Part shown: piece by piece, positions 36,604-48,836 of the stretch
Position numbering within the stretch: position 1 is the stretch's first letter
How the letters are laid out: every line of letters starts with the position of its first letter
Assembly: GCA_018881555.1 (NCBI GenBank)
Contig: JACAXG010000033.1
Coordinates: 6,592,979 to 6,656,978, forward strand
Reading direction: 5' to 3'
Source of the DNA: Amblyornis subalaris
Taxonomy: Eukaryota; Chordata; Aves; Passeriformes; Ptilonorhynchidae
DNA: 64,000 nt
Made by a program: the position numbers and the translations under genes
The notes under the pieces: model-generated
Told to the model about the DNA's origin: nothing
The model's input: the letters and a program-made list of their open reading frames with translations, nothing else
The model's database searches: none

Positions 36604-38786
36604 AATCAGGTCCACCTGTTTCCAGTTACTTGTAGAAAAACTTCCCTCACTTTCATGGTATCATGCAGTTCACTGATTTGGGTGTCAAGCCTGTTCACTG
36701 CAGCTGTGAGCTCACAGCTCTGTGAAGACTTTCTAAGATAAAGCAGGTCCTCTTCCCAGGCCTTCTTTGTAAAATAGTCAACATATACCCCAGAAACTCG
36801 GAGGGAGAAAGCCTGTCTTAATGCATCCCAAAGAAGCCCATAAAAGTGAAATCTGATTCCCTTTGCCTCTTCACACCTCTTCCTCCTTGACTTTTATAAT
36901 CGTGCAGGGATTCGTGTTTTGGGAGAACAGTTAAGAGATCTTTCACCCTTCTATATATTTCACCTACTTTATTTACAGTCTGTGATTTGAGTGTTCCCCA
37001 GGAATGGAAGGACCATGCTACTCTTGTATTGTANTGAAAAGGAAACATCCCACTGCCTGGGTAGGTGCTTTGACTAATGGACCATTACACACAAAGGGGC
37101 CTCTAGAAACCCCACAAACTGTGAAAAACACTGTGTGAGAGACTGGACTGGTTAATGACTCAAACAATCGACCTCTTAACCACCCAGGTGCAGAGGGTAG
37201 TGCACACCCGTCACAGGAGGCTACAGCTGGCTGTTGAACAAGATAAGGGAGAAGTCTGGTAAGAGGCAAATCCCATTAGGAGGGATAGTGCTTTTTATCA
37301 TGCCAGTGTCCCCCCTTACATAACGGCTCAGGTGCGAAAACTTCCCTCCGGGAAAGTATCTGGACATTCACAAATAGCCTGAAGGTATTTGCCCCTTTTG
37401 ATGGTTTATTGTTGACTTACCTGTGCCGACCTGAGAAGCAGCTGTAACGTCCGAAACCATCAAAGACTCCTGAAGAGTCCTGTGATCCACAGCACTACGT
37501 TCTTCGCTGTGAAACTCCAGTAATCCTACCTCCACACCCCAGGGAAGGTACGTTGGTGCTCCCACCTGACTCCGAGCAAATATAAACCCGATGGACACTC
37601 TTTTGTAGCTTTCTCCCACCCNTGATGGATCAAGACCATGACTGTCAGTTTGACCAATAGACATGAAAATTGCAACAATCAAGTCTTGTGGTGGGATCCA
37701 ATAGGTGGTGACTATAGACCTTTCTACTCTTCTTCCTTCTCTTTCTTTTTTCCTGTTTCTATCTCACATTTAAAAATCTGTATTATTGACTTCAGCATAT
37801 GGTCTCATTTGCACCTTACTTCAGGCAGTGGCATCTCTCTAATAATTTTTATAATTGGATCCTAACACACTGTTAATGGCTAAGAAAAATCTCATTACCC
37901 AAAAGAAATTTACTTCTTTTTGCCTCCAAATTTAGATATCTAAGGCAAGACAGACACAGAGCTTAAATTCTTCCTAAAGGTGGGTGAACATAAACTACTC
38001 TTTGAAAAGGACTAGTAAACATCCAGATTTTAGAATGTGCTTGTAACCTCGATTCAGGAATGAAGTATTTGCTGTGGAGAATTTCAGTCCCTGTTCTCAA
38101 AGCTGTTTATTTGTTTGCCATCATAGAGAAATTATGATAGGAACTGACACAGCAATCAGCCATTGGCCCCCAGAATGTAGTGAAAAAAGGACGTAGTGCA
38201 AAAAAGACTGTATTTCCAACAAAGACCACAATTACAGGAGAGACTTCACACAGAGCAGTTCTTCTGCTGGTTGAAAACACCTCTAAGTTTCCCAAGTGTC
38301 AGGTCATANTTTCAGTTTGGGGGCAATAGCTTACCTGTCAGCTAGTGTATTGCTCCTGATTGATTAGGAAATGTTAAAAGGTACATGGGTCCAGTCTGAA
38401 AATGGGACATACACAGTGTTGAGGAATTTTTATGGTACCTCCAGAGCTGAATTAAACACATATCTGTGCTTAAATATAAACCAAAAACAATTAATGAATA
38501 ATGCCTTGGCCAGAGTTGTACCACTATATGCAGTTCTATATGGAGTCTCCAAAGATGTGTCACAAGAAGATTCCTTATCAACTCTTGCATCAGCACTAAT
38601 CTTGATAGTGATTGCATGTAGTGCCTTAGCCCAGCTGTGGCTCCATCCCCTAGCCCAGCTCTGCTGCCCAAATGTCATCCCTGAGCTCATGTCCCTGCAT
38701 GCTCGCATTTCTGGATGGTTTATAAGGCAATGCTGAGGTTGTTTCTCATCACCCGGGGAACTTTTATTTCCTTGCAAGAAGTCCAT
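36604..38786 (-). pseudogene. candidate decayed retroviral (env-like?) gene remnant
   Basis: The minus strand carries a chain of open stretches in shifting frames across 2.2 kb: 38786-38430, 38671-38342, 38295-38107, 37682-37368, roughly 37380-37018 (one internal stop) and about 36870-36604. Several are cysteine-containing with short hydrophobic runs. The last reads as a heptad-like, coiled-coil-prone stretch after a dibasic cluster. The plus strand is poorer in open frames through much of this interval. A G-rich purine run (minus strand, near 36185-36200) lies beyond the end, where a retroviral polypurine tract would be. No conserved motif clinches the family, so this is a hypothesis; frameshifts and stops make it non-functional in any case. 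Confidence 0.3.
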
Positions 38787-39713
38787 CTGTCATTCCTGCT
38801 TCCAGACAGGTTAACCCTTCTTGCAGTTAGGCCTTCTTGCCCTCCATTCCAAATCATTAATTGGCCACAAATTACCATATTGAGTAGTTACAATTAGACC
38901 TTCCCCTTTGACAGCCAGATTTTGAAGACCAGGCCATGCAGTGTAGAGTGCAGATCATTTAACGCCTTTCCTCTAAGAAGCTATACCTCAAAATTCTCTC
39001 CCGGTCCAAGCTCTGCCACCAATTGCTTTTGGTCTGTTTTGGTTTTGGTGGCATCCACAGAAGCTCAGCATGGCTGAGCTATTACCTGTTTGATGTACCC
39101 AGTTGATGTAACTCTTTTAACGCATTGGACACCTTTAGTTATTTGCAAAGAAACTATGACAGCATAATATATACAGCTTTAAAGTATATAACAATTATTC
39201 ATTCACTGGCACATATGGATGTTAGCTACCTACTAAAGAGCTAGGCTAAATGTTAGCGTGCTCAGGCTTCACCTCTTCCCATGTGACACTCAGAGACTCC
39301 TTGATGCCAGGGAGTCAGTAACGGGGTCAGGTCAGGAAGATCCCGAGTCAGGTAAAGTTACAAAGGTTGGCCCTTGCTGCTCCCTGGATTTCATCTCTTC
39401 CTGAGTTCTCTCCCACCTCCTTCTTCTTCCTTCAGGGTTTTTTCTTTTCCACATTGGCCTTTTTTTCCTCCAGATTCTCTGAACCACTAACAGTCCCAGT
39501 TTCAATAATCCTACCTCCACTGTCAATTTTACCTTTCTTATCTCACACAGTTCCACTCTGCAGATGTTGCCACAGCTCTTTCTTACAACTTAGCAATTTC
39601 CTTAGAAGTCTGAGCCAGGTTTCTCTACTAGAGGTAAGCCTTGGGTTCTTGAAACGCTGTCAGCTGAAATCCTATGAGGGACGACAAGTTGTGTGAAGGC
39701 GATACATTCATAA

Positions 39714-39715
<2 letters not shown>

Positions 39716-39757
<42 letters not shown>
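39716..39757. repeat. (AT)n microsatellite, about 20 units
   Basis: An uninterrupted run of AT dinucleotides of about 42 bases. It is self-complementary, so it can form a hairpin or cruciform. Confidence 0.95.
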
Positions 39758-39759
<2 letters not shown>

Positions 39760-42544
39760 ATGGAACTTTCAAGACAGTCACATATTTTGAATTCAGAGAA
39801 AAGCTGCATGCATTAAGTGCTGTGTGTAATAAAATCAGCTTTCCAGAGGCTTGCTTCTTTCTTTTCTTTCCTCCCTAGACGAATTTTATGTTAACCATAA
39901 AGTGAGAAAGCAGAGGCAAAATGAAGGGAACTGCAGCTTGTTAGGAGTCAGACCTCTTTATACAGAAAGCAGATTATTTACTTGTTCCCTCTCCCTCCCT
40001 TCACATTGCCAATCAAGGTGACTGAAAAGAATGAGCATTGAGCAATCAAAGTGGGAATGCCTGTGTCTGTGTCTATAATAACTTCTGAACTAATGAGCTA
40101 GTTCTATCCAAATTCCACAAAGAAATAGTGGTATTCTGCTCTCTGCCCACTCCTCTGCCCAAGCTCCAGCATGGGAGGTGCCTGAGAAGTGTTCTCTATG
40201 AGGGAAAGGGTCTGTGTACCTATCCTGGAAAGAAAATATTTCAGGTGCCAGAAGAACTCCCCCCAGTTTTCTCATCTTCTCATTAAGTCAGTCTATCCAA
40301 GGCACAGCAACAGGAACAAATGTTTCTTTGGTTGTGACACTGCCTCTCCTGCTCCAGTGTGCTGCTTAGTGCTCACATGAAGGGGGAACTATGAATATCC
40401 AGTCACAGGAGAATCTGGTACTTCATTAGGCATCAAAGTATCCATTCGCTAGTCTGCAGAACTCTTTGAAACCACTCTCATCTTGTTCTGTTGCTTACAG
40501 AACTCTGTGTTCAGCATTGCTGCAGTGTGTGATGCATATCCTGATGTGCACCACTCTTGTAAATGCCATCATTTTTATTTGTGTTGTTTATTCAGACTCT
40601 CAGAACCTAGCACACTCCTGCTATATTACTGTCTGCTGTAATCTGGTGCTGTTTGACATTTTTATTTAGTAAGGAAGATACTAAAAATGCAATGCTATCA
40701 CATCCTTTTTATGAATATTCAGTGANTCTAAATCGAATGGAAATAAAAGGAGTGTACTAATATGAGAATTTCTACCTGGACAGAAAGAGCCAAAGATGAG
40801 GGAAATAGACTCAGACAAAAAACTGTTCCACAGATTGTTCATTTTAGTTCTATAAACTACATAATTGCCAAGCCCACAGCACAGGAAGAGTGATTTGATC
40901 ACCAACACACATCCCCATCAAAATCATGTGATTCAATTATGGTTTGGTTTGAGTGGTATTCCAGTGCTTCACCAGAGTTACTGGATAGTGTGCAGGATGA
41001 AGGGTTGCTGCATTGTCTAACCCTACAGAAAAACTATGAATTTTATATGTTTGTTGGTAATGCAGTTTCGGAGTATTCATTTTTCTCAGGACACTGCAGT
41101 TTCTTCCTTAGAATTTTAGGCCTATGGTTCAGTCCAAGTCTTTGGCAGTGCAGTGCTTTTCCTGAAATGGTCACCATAATATGTCACCAAAAAGCATTTT
41201 TTAAAAAAAAACCTTTGTTCTTCAGGATCCAAAATATAAGATCCAAATANAAAAACAGGTATGATGACACAATTTCTTCTTTAACTTGTTCCCACAAGAT
41301 TTGATAATGTCATAGTGTCATACTGTCAGTTTTAATAGTCCTGTGTTCAATAGGTATTCATGGTTTTCTTCATGGTTCACAATGTAATGTTATTTACACT
41401 AATAATATCAGCTTTAATTTAGGGAATAGTTTAAAGAGTTGTAAGTCATAGATTTAGGAATTAAACAAAAAATTAAAAATAAAAATATATATTTCTGTGG
41501 ATGAGAGTGGGGGGTGTTTCTAAAAATTCTTCTCCTGAATAAAAACTTCTACTTTTAGTGTGAAAAACTTAGTGTTGTGATCCCAAGGATAAACTAAAAT
41601 TCATGGACGGTATTGGAAACAGATGTAGTAGTTAATATAAAAATTAATTGTCCCAGGAAAAGCAAATTCAAGAGGGAAAGAAACACTCTTGTGCTGTGAA
41701 TGATTTAGACATTAATGAGTCCGTGTTCATTAGCAGTGATGATTGTTAGCACTTAAGACAGCATAAAACATCAATGTCTCCTTTTAAAGACACTCATAAA
41801 GCAGACAAATTCTGCAGCAATCAGAGTTGAATGAAAGTACTTAAAAGTGAATAACAATCAAATCAAGCAATGACTTTGGATTTCTTTTTTTTTTGGCTGG
41901 CTGTTCTTGTGCTCTGTAACCCAGTATCNCTGACAGCAGCTGGCTCTTAATGCAGACAAAAGATTCCTTGTGAATACTGAGTTGACATTTAAAGTCTTAT
42001 GATCACTCAGCTTGGGGAATACATTTGTACAAGAAAATTCAGCTGACATATAACTGAAAAAATCTGCTGAGGCGATATAACTTTAACTTCTTGAGGACAA
42101 AAATAAAGCAAAGATACTACTCTATGTTTCTGAAATTACCTAGGCTCTGTAAAGGTTAAATAAACGAAGTATTCAATCCACAGTTCTTGAGTCATCAGTC
42201 AGCATTCCCAAGTGCAGAAGTGAACAAGACCAGAGTATGAACTACAGCACCTTTGGAGTGAAACATTTAATCACAAAATGCATGTTCGAAAGACACCAAT
42301 CAGCTTGTATAGGCTGGCTTTTACCTCCTAGTTTGTAGTAGTTCCAATGATGTGAGAATTTTCACCTTGTATAATTCTTGTTTTCTAAGTCCTTTGTCAT
42401 AAAAGCACTTTGTTATCTTCATTTTGTTAAAGTTGCAAAAATAGGATTTAGCTGCTACAAACTCACCTTAGGCAGGGTTTAGACTTCCAATTAGCACCCA
42501 CAAGACCTCTCTACTACAAGAAGCTACTAAAGCTTTGTAAGTTA

Positions 42545-42678
42545 TCCCTGGTAACATTCAAGGTCAGGTTGGACTGGGCTCTGAGCAATCTGATCTAGTT
42601 GAAGATGTCCCTGTTCATTGCAGGGGGATTGGACTAGGTAACTTCCAACCAAAATTGTTCTATGATTCTATGATTCTA
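42545..42678 (+). mobile_element. CR1 LINE 3'-end fragment
   Basis: It matches the last 130 or so bases of CR1 in plus orientation: AACATTCAAGGTCAGGTTGG, then GGGGGATTGGACTAGGTAAC and the terminal octamer-type repeat TATGATTCTATGATTCTA typical of CR1 3' ends. It is severely 5'-truncated. Confidence 0.9.
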
Positions 42679-43196
42679 AGCTCTTTGGTACCTTATCTTA
42701 AAAAAATATTTTGTCTCCTGCTACTGATATGAAGACCAGCATGTCAGTGTTCACAGCATTGAGCATTGTTGGTGATGAAGGCTGATAATAATCCACAACT
42801 ATTCCATCAGTTGCTCCACAAGGATTCAAGGTTCAGCCTGGCATGCAATGAATTTGCTGTTTCTTTAAAGTGATTCTGGTTATCATAACAAATGTTATCA
42901 TGCAGGATGTGGATGACCTGTGTTAGGTATCCTGTGGCTGAGAGGCTACAGGCTCGCTTGTGCCAACTTTCCAGAGGAAACCCAGGTGAGCAGGCTGGAG
43001 GCCATGATGTCCTACGTGCATTCCTTACCTTGCCTGTGGAATGCAGGAGCACTGCTTTGCCAGCTCTGCTTCAAGAGCTGGTTATACATTTCATCTGGTA
43101 ACAGCTTAATGCAGAATGCATAAACAATACTTCACACAGAGATTCACGTTTAGAGCTTCTGCATCCTAAAACAAAGCTAATGGACTAATTTGTCAC

Positions 43197-43285
43197 TGTA
43201 CATATATATACACACATATATATGTTCATATATACATATTAGCTTTGTATATATGTATATGTTTATATATGTACACATGTATAAA
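43197..43285. repeat. AT-rich imperfect palindrome
   Basis: Alternating TATA/CATA sequence on the left (ACATATATATACACACATAT) is mirrored on the right by GTATATATGTATATG and TATATATGTACACATG around a centre near TAGCTTTG. It could fold into a hairpin. It is most simply a degenerate microsatellite. Confidence 0.6.
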
Positions 43286-45401
43286 ACTGGTGTTCTCCTC
43301 CAGAAGACGTTCCAGCTGTAGATTTTAACTAGATGGAAATGCCTCTGGGTAGCCTAGAGTCCCGTGTCTAAGCCCTGGAGGCAGGTGACCTCTCAGGCAC
43401 ATCCATGTCCTTGCTTACTGTGTTATGCCTCCTTCATAGTCAAAATACAAGAAAATCCTTTTTCTATATGAACCTGTGTATAATTTTGTTTCCTTAGGCC
43501 TGTATGAATACCAAGAGAGTGATTACAGATACTCAGAGCTTTCAAGAGATATTCAGTGAGAAGCCACATCTGACCATTACTAATGTGTAGAAAGAGTTGC
43601 AGAATATTTGAGATATAAATCAGGAGTTAAAATTTAACTTTACCTTAGTGTCATGCAGAAAGCCAAATGAATGTGTTTCTAGAAATACATTTTAAGAAAA
43701 GGAAAATCAAAATGTAAGAGAAACACATCTGGATAATCATGTTCTTTATGGTTTTGTACATCTGTATATATATGTCTGAAATTAGAAGGATGTTGGTTTG
43801 TATCAAAATGCTGACTTTTGAGAAAAGCATCACTTTTATTCTGATGATATCATCAGTGAAGAAGCAGTGCATCTGCAGTAATAATTTGCAGTAATAATTG
43901 ACCTTTTCTGTTTTCTGCTTTTTAAAAAAACTGAGGGTATATTGCTCTTTTATTGCTGAAAATGGTTTGCTCTTTGTGCTAAGTCCAACCAACACAGGCA
44001 AAAACCCCTGTGTCAGTGCATCAAGAGCAAACAATTTCATTCACGTGTCATCCTCATAGCAGATGAAAGATCAAAGGCCATCAAAAAAGGCAAAGGAATT
44101 CAGTGCTTTGGCTTGTAGCATTTTTGTTGCTCTCATCCTGCCAACTGCTTAAAAATGTCACGAATTTTAAGCATGGAAGTGGCTCTACTGATTGATGTAT
44201 TTTTAAATTAATTTTTAAATGGCATGTGTTTAAGTGTGTGTAGGATTGCATTAAAATTTAAAACTTAGTTTTCACACCTTATATGCACAGATTATTCTGG
44301 GCATCTTTATACACAACTGACATTTTGAGCCAACCCTTTAACTTACAAAAGTCAGCCTGGTACAACTTTGATTTTGATTGAATGGAACAGTTTTACGCTA
44401 GCTGTGATCAAACTATTTTGTTTAGTTTACAGCAGAGTCAATTTTTGGTGGATTTGGTTGAGAGATTCTTTGAGTGAAAGCACAAAACAGTGCGGAAACA
44501 ATTTCCTTGTCAGACAGTATTTTAGGAGACAACCCACAGAGTTCAGCAGAACAGAGACAGCAGCAATAAAACTGAAATGGTAGTCTATTTGCCACTCAGT
44601 GGCAAAATACAACGTAAAATAAAAAATACAAAGTAAAATAAAAATATTTGGATGGAAAGAATGTAATAAAGAGAGATTCTCTTGACTAATCTTGTATATG
44701 TATTTGTCTGACAATGAAAGAAGGGGTACTTGCTTTAAAAGAATATATACTGTCACTGAGGTGTTATCAAACATATGTACCTGTAAATATGAAAATATTT
44801 AATTCATGAGGCGCCTACATAAATGTGCCTCAAAAATTATAAGACGCATGTAAAAAAGAGAAGAAAGAGAAGGAAAATGCTTCAAGATGAGATATGTCTC
44901 CACAAACATCATAGTTATTAAGTGACAAGATGACAAGAAATGGCCTGTATAGTTAAAGAGTTATGACATCTCTCCAGAGAGGCAGGGATTTTTTAGAGTA
45001 AGAAAGAGACGATCGCTAAAGAAGAAAGGAGTGAGGTTTGCTTAACTTCCATCTCCCGAAGGACATGTTGGGATTTCTGGGACATTGTTTTACAGTAACT
45101 CTTCTGTTTTTTTTAAACTGAAAAGGATCTTACACCTAAATATGTCAATCTTTGTTTTTCATGCTCAAAAAAAGTGAATAATTAATTGTTGCATCTGTTA
45201 CTAGTACAGTGCAGTTTCTAGCACTAGTTGTTTCCTGGAACAATATGTGGTTTATTTCCAGATTAAGTTAGTCAAAATACAGGACAGATGTTAAGGGAAC
45301 AAGTAGTTTTAGGGTTCATGCTTAAGATAAGAGAAATCATTGGAAAACATGTATTTTAAAGATGGAGGAAGAGTGGAAGAAAGGAAGGAAATTAACTTAG
45401 G

Positions 45402-46105
45402 GACAGAATCACCCAGAATCAATTAGATTGGAAAAGACCTCTGAGATCATTGATTTCAACCTATGACCCAACACCACCTTGTCAACAAGAACATGGCAGT
45501 AAGTGGCAGGTCCAGTCTTTCCATAAACACCTCCAGGGAGGGTGACTCCTCTGCCTCCCTGGGCAGCCCATTCCAATATCTAATTACCTTTCCCAGAATA
45601 CTTTCTTATGTCCAACATAAACCTTCCCTGTTGCAGCTTAAGACTATGCTCTCTTGTCCTGTTGCTGGTTGCCTGGGAGAAGAGGCCGACCCTTACCTGG
45701 TTACAACCTCCTTTAGGTTACCCTTAAACCTCCTCTTCTCCAGGCTGAGCAACCTCAGCTTCCCCAGCTGCTCCTCACAGGACTTGTGCTCCTGACTCTT
45801 CAACAGCTCCATTGCACTTCTCTGGACTCACATTAGCATCTCAATGTCCTTCCTGAGTTGAGGGGCCCAAAACTGAACACAGGACTCGAGGTGAGCCCTC
45901 ACCAGTGCCAAGTACAAGGGCACAATCACTGTTCTGGTCCTGCTGGACACACTATTCCCAGTATAGGCCAGGATGCCATTGGTCTTTGTGGCCACCTGAG
46001 CACGTGCTGCCTCATATTCAATGGTTGTCGACTAGCACTCCCAGGTCCTTTTCTGCTGAGCAGCTTTCCAGCCACTCTGCCCCCAGCCTGTAGCACTGAA
46101 ATGGG
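45402..46105 (-). mobile_element. CR1 LINE, 3' portion (about 0.7 kb), minus orientation
   Basis: Plus strand begins ACAGAATCACCCAGAATC and continues through TCTCAATGTCCTTCCTGAGT and GAGGGGCCCAAAACTGAAC, the complement of the CR1 reverse-transcriptase C-terminus and 3' UTR. The coding frame is broken. It is closest in layout to the copy at 16.8 kb. It ends about 200 bp left of a solo LTR. Confidence 0.92.
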
Positions 46106-46305
46106 GAAAGACTGCACCAAAAGAAGATCAGAAAGCTGACCTAAGAATTATTGTCATTAACGGCTAGAAAGGCAGGCATGGCCAGCAACTCCATTACATC
46201 TCATCCTACAGAGAAGTTTCCTTAGCTTAATTTAGTAGCCTAAAATTTTCAGCCGTAATTTCTTTTCTCACAGAAAAGTTTTATTGACAGAACTATCTCA
46301 GAGCG

Positions 46306-46967
46306 TGTAGTGGTGCAGGCAGTTGAAGCTGCCCAGACCCCAGAAAGAGAGGCTGGTCCTACAACCTAGTGGCCTGGAGCAGGAGCAGAGATTTGACTGC
46401 TCACTCAGTGAAAACCGATCTCTCCCCAGGCTCAACAGCCAGCAGGCCCTGTTACTACGGTAACTTGTCCTCCCCTCCCTGTTACGAGTCTTTAAATATT
46501 CATTTCCCCTCATAAATATGTATTGTTTCTGGAAGGTTCGACTCTGTTTGATGCCCCATTGGTTCCCTCCTGAAGTCCCTCCTTTGTATTACTCCCATTG
46601 GTTGATGTTCTATGTCCCCGCCTTGTCTCCTCCCCTTAACCCTCAGATTATTGGTTGCTGTTGCTCTCTCTGCCCCCACCCAGTGGGGTATAAAATCCTG
46701 TGTAACGCTGCTCTTGGGGCTCTTTGTCCCTGAACTCTTCACCTAATAAATGCTTTGCGTGGAACTCATACAGAGAGTCCCCTCTCGGCTTCTTTATCTC
46801 CGCCTGCGTTTTGGAACAACAGCCCTGGAAGGCCTCCTCGGGTGAGGAACCTGTCCCTACAGCGTGTGGGAGTGTGCGAGCCGCGTGTGGTAGACGCTGC
46901 AGCTCCAGTGTGGGACACAGCAACTATCCTCTGGGCTTTCATTGAGGGGCAAGCGCGCAATTCTACA
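46306..46967 (+). mobile_element. solo LTR of an endogenous retrovirus (662 bp)
   Basis: The element starts TGTAG and ends CTACA, a 5-bp terminal inverted repeat, and is flanked by near-matching 6-mers AGAGCG and AGAGGG that look like a decayed target-site duplication. Inside are repeated ATTGG (CCAAT-box complement) motifs in U3, a TATAAAA box at 46689-46695 and AATAAA at 46745-46750, in the order of an LTR promoter and poly(A) signal on the plus strand. No internal viral sequence adjoins it, so it is a recombined solo LTR. Confidence 0.75.
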
Positions 46968-48049
46968 AGAGGGGGACAAGAAGCACAAATCACCTAGAGT
47001 CTCCCAGCAGAGTCTTTGATTGTAGTCTTTCTTAAATCTTTCCTTACTCCAGTTTATTAAGCTAATTCTGACTGAAGGATGATTCACAGCGTGACACTGA
47101 AGGAATTCTGACTAATTAAGGTATGCAAGTAAAGCAAACCGAAATAGCCTTGCCTTTCACCATTCCCCAACAGATGGAAGGAGAGACCTTTACATTTCCT
47201 GGTGCAGTGGATCCCAGGCAGCATGTACAGTTTTCTACAACATTCAGGATAGACAAGTCCCAAGTGAGGTGTGTTCCAACGCCTTTCCAGGGATGACATA
47301 TGCTGGCACTGCTGCTGCTGGAGGTGGTACTTATACAAAAAGGCTCTGCTCTAAGGAGGAAGGCAATGGAGCTTTTGAAAGCGATGCACGAACATATGGC
47401 AAAATGTTTTGACATTGTAACAGTTAGAAAAAGATAGCTTTGAGAGTTACTAAACCATGAGGAAATCAATCAAGTCTAGCAAGATAATGGTTATGACTGA
47501 AAGATTTGAAATCTATAAATGTAGTGGGGGGAAAAAAGAAGAAAAATAGAACGGTGGCATTAGGGGAAAAAAAGAGAAGGCATTCAGTTTTGGAGAGGCT
47601 ATGCCTGAAATGATGCCAGAAATTGCCAATCAAATGTGTCCAGGGGCTGCCCTAAATTTCAACCTGGACAAAGGGAGAAAAGAGCAAGAGGAGTAATTTT
47701 GGTGGTGTTAATGGGTGGGAGCAAATGGCATTGGTAAGGAAAAGAAAAGGTAAAGTGATAAGACAACTGATCATAAACCCAAAATAAATAACAAGGAAAA
47801 GGAATAATAAGTTACTTTCATTGTTGTTGCTGTTAATAATAGCACTTAGAACCAAACAAATTTTTTCTGTTGTTGGCATGGGTAAGTAGTGAAAAAGCAC
47901 ACGATGGCCTGAGTGGTATGTTGCACTGGGGTGGGAAAGCCTTTCTGTGTTTTTGGCCAGATGCTAGTTTTGCCTTAGTTACACTCTAACGCTTGTGAAA
48001 CCTCAGAGAATACCTGCATGGGCTGGTGAGGGAACTGGTGTTCTAGTCC
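46968..48049. other. non-coding DNA between two related solo LTRs
   Basis: About 1.1 kb without recognisable gag, pol or env sequence and without long open frames. The two flanking LTRs each have their own flanking duplications, so this is host DNA between separate insertions, not a deleted provirus interior. Confidence 0.55.
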
Positions 48050-48831
48050 TGCAGTGTGGAACTGCCTAGGTCATGAGATGAGGAGGTAGAAAAGTACCCA
48101 GCTCTAGCATGTGGTGGTGGCTGAGCCTGCAGCAAGGGATGCTGCGGAGTGTGGGCCAGCCACAGGAGAGACCGAGGAGCCAGTGGGGCCGGAGAGCCCC
48201 GATGGAGTATGGAAAGGCTCCGAGGTCTAAAGTCTCCCCCTAGGGTTGCGATGATGAAGAAGGTCTCTCCCATCCAGGCCCTGCTGCATTATGTTCCCCT
48301 ATTCGGTTGGCCTTCTGGCCTGTCACTCTGTATCCCCTATTTGGTTAAGTTCTGGATTGTTCTCCCTTACTCGACGCCCCATAGGTTCCTCTTGCCCTGC
48401 TCCTCCTCTCGTCTACCCTCATTGGTTGTTTATATGTAATCCCGCCTTCTCTCCTCCCTCTGGCCCTCCTGTTATTGGTCCCTGATGTTCTCTCCACCCC
48501 TTGCCTGTGTAGTATAAAACCCTGAACCCTCCATTTTGCTCTCTTTCCCTGGACCCTTTCATGAAATAAACCCACCTCGTGGAACACCATAAGGAGAGTC
48601 CCTCCAGCTCTTTACTCCCAGCTTAAGGCACTGAGTGTCGCCGAGGCACCACCGGATGCGACGCTTTCAGGAAGGTTGCGGCATCTTTACCAGCTAGCTG
48701 CGCGCTGCAACACTACCACTACTGTTGACCCCAAATTTCCGTTGTGTGTGTGTGTTCTCGCTACCCTTGGAGCAGGAGAACCATTTCCTCACTGCCTGGC
48801 CTACATCACCCCCAGTGAAAGATGTGCTGCA
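48050..48831 (+). mobile_element. solo LTR of an endogenous retrovirus (782 bp), related to the one at 46.3 kb
   Basis: It begins TGCAG and ends CTGCA, with a perfect 5-bp flanking duplication AGTCC (48045-48049 and 48832-48836). A TATAAA box lies at 48513-48518 and AATAAA at 48565-48570. The promoter-proximal part parallels the 46.3 kb LTR: CATTGGTTG-type boxes, CTCCTCCC, TTATTGGT, TATAAAA-CCTG, then AATAAA and AGAGTCCC at similar spacing. The U3 start and the U5 differ. Internal viral sequence is absent. Confidence 0.78.
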
Positions 48832-48836
48832 AGTCC

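Larger units (their letters stand above)
38787..45401. other. non-coding DNA with microsatellites and a CR1 scrap
   Basis: No gene is recognised. It holds an (AT)n tract (39716-39757), a CR1 3' fragment (42545-42678) and an AT-rich palindromic patch (43197-43285). Other open frames are short and not protein-like. Confidence 0.55.

Noticed and set aside
46306..48831. The two LTRs as ends of one deleted provirus
   Set aside because: They differ in length and termini, each has its own flanking repeats, and no viral coding sequence lies between them.
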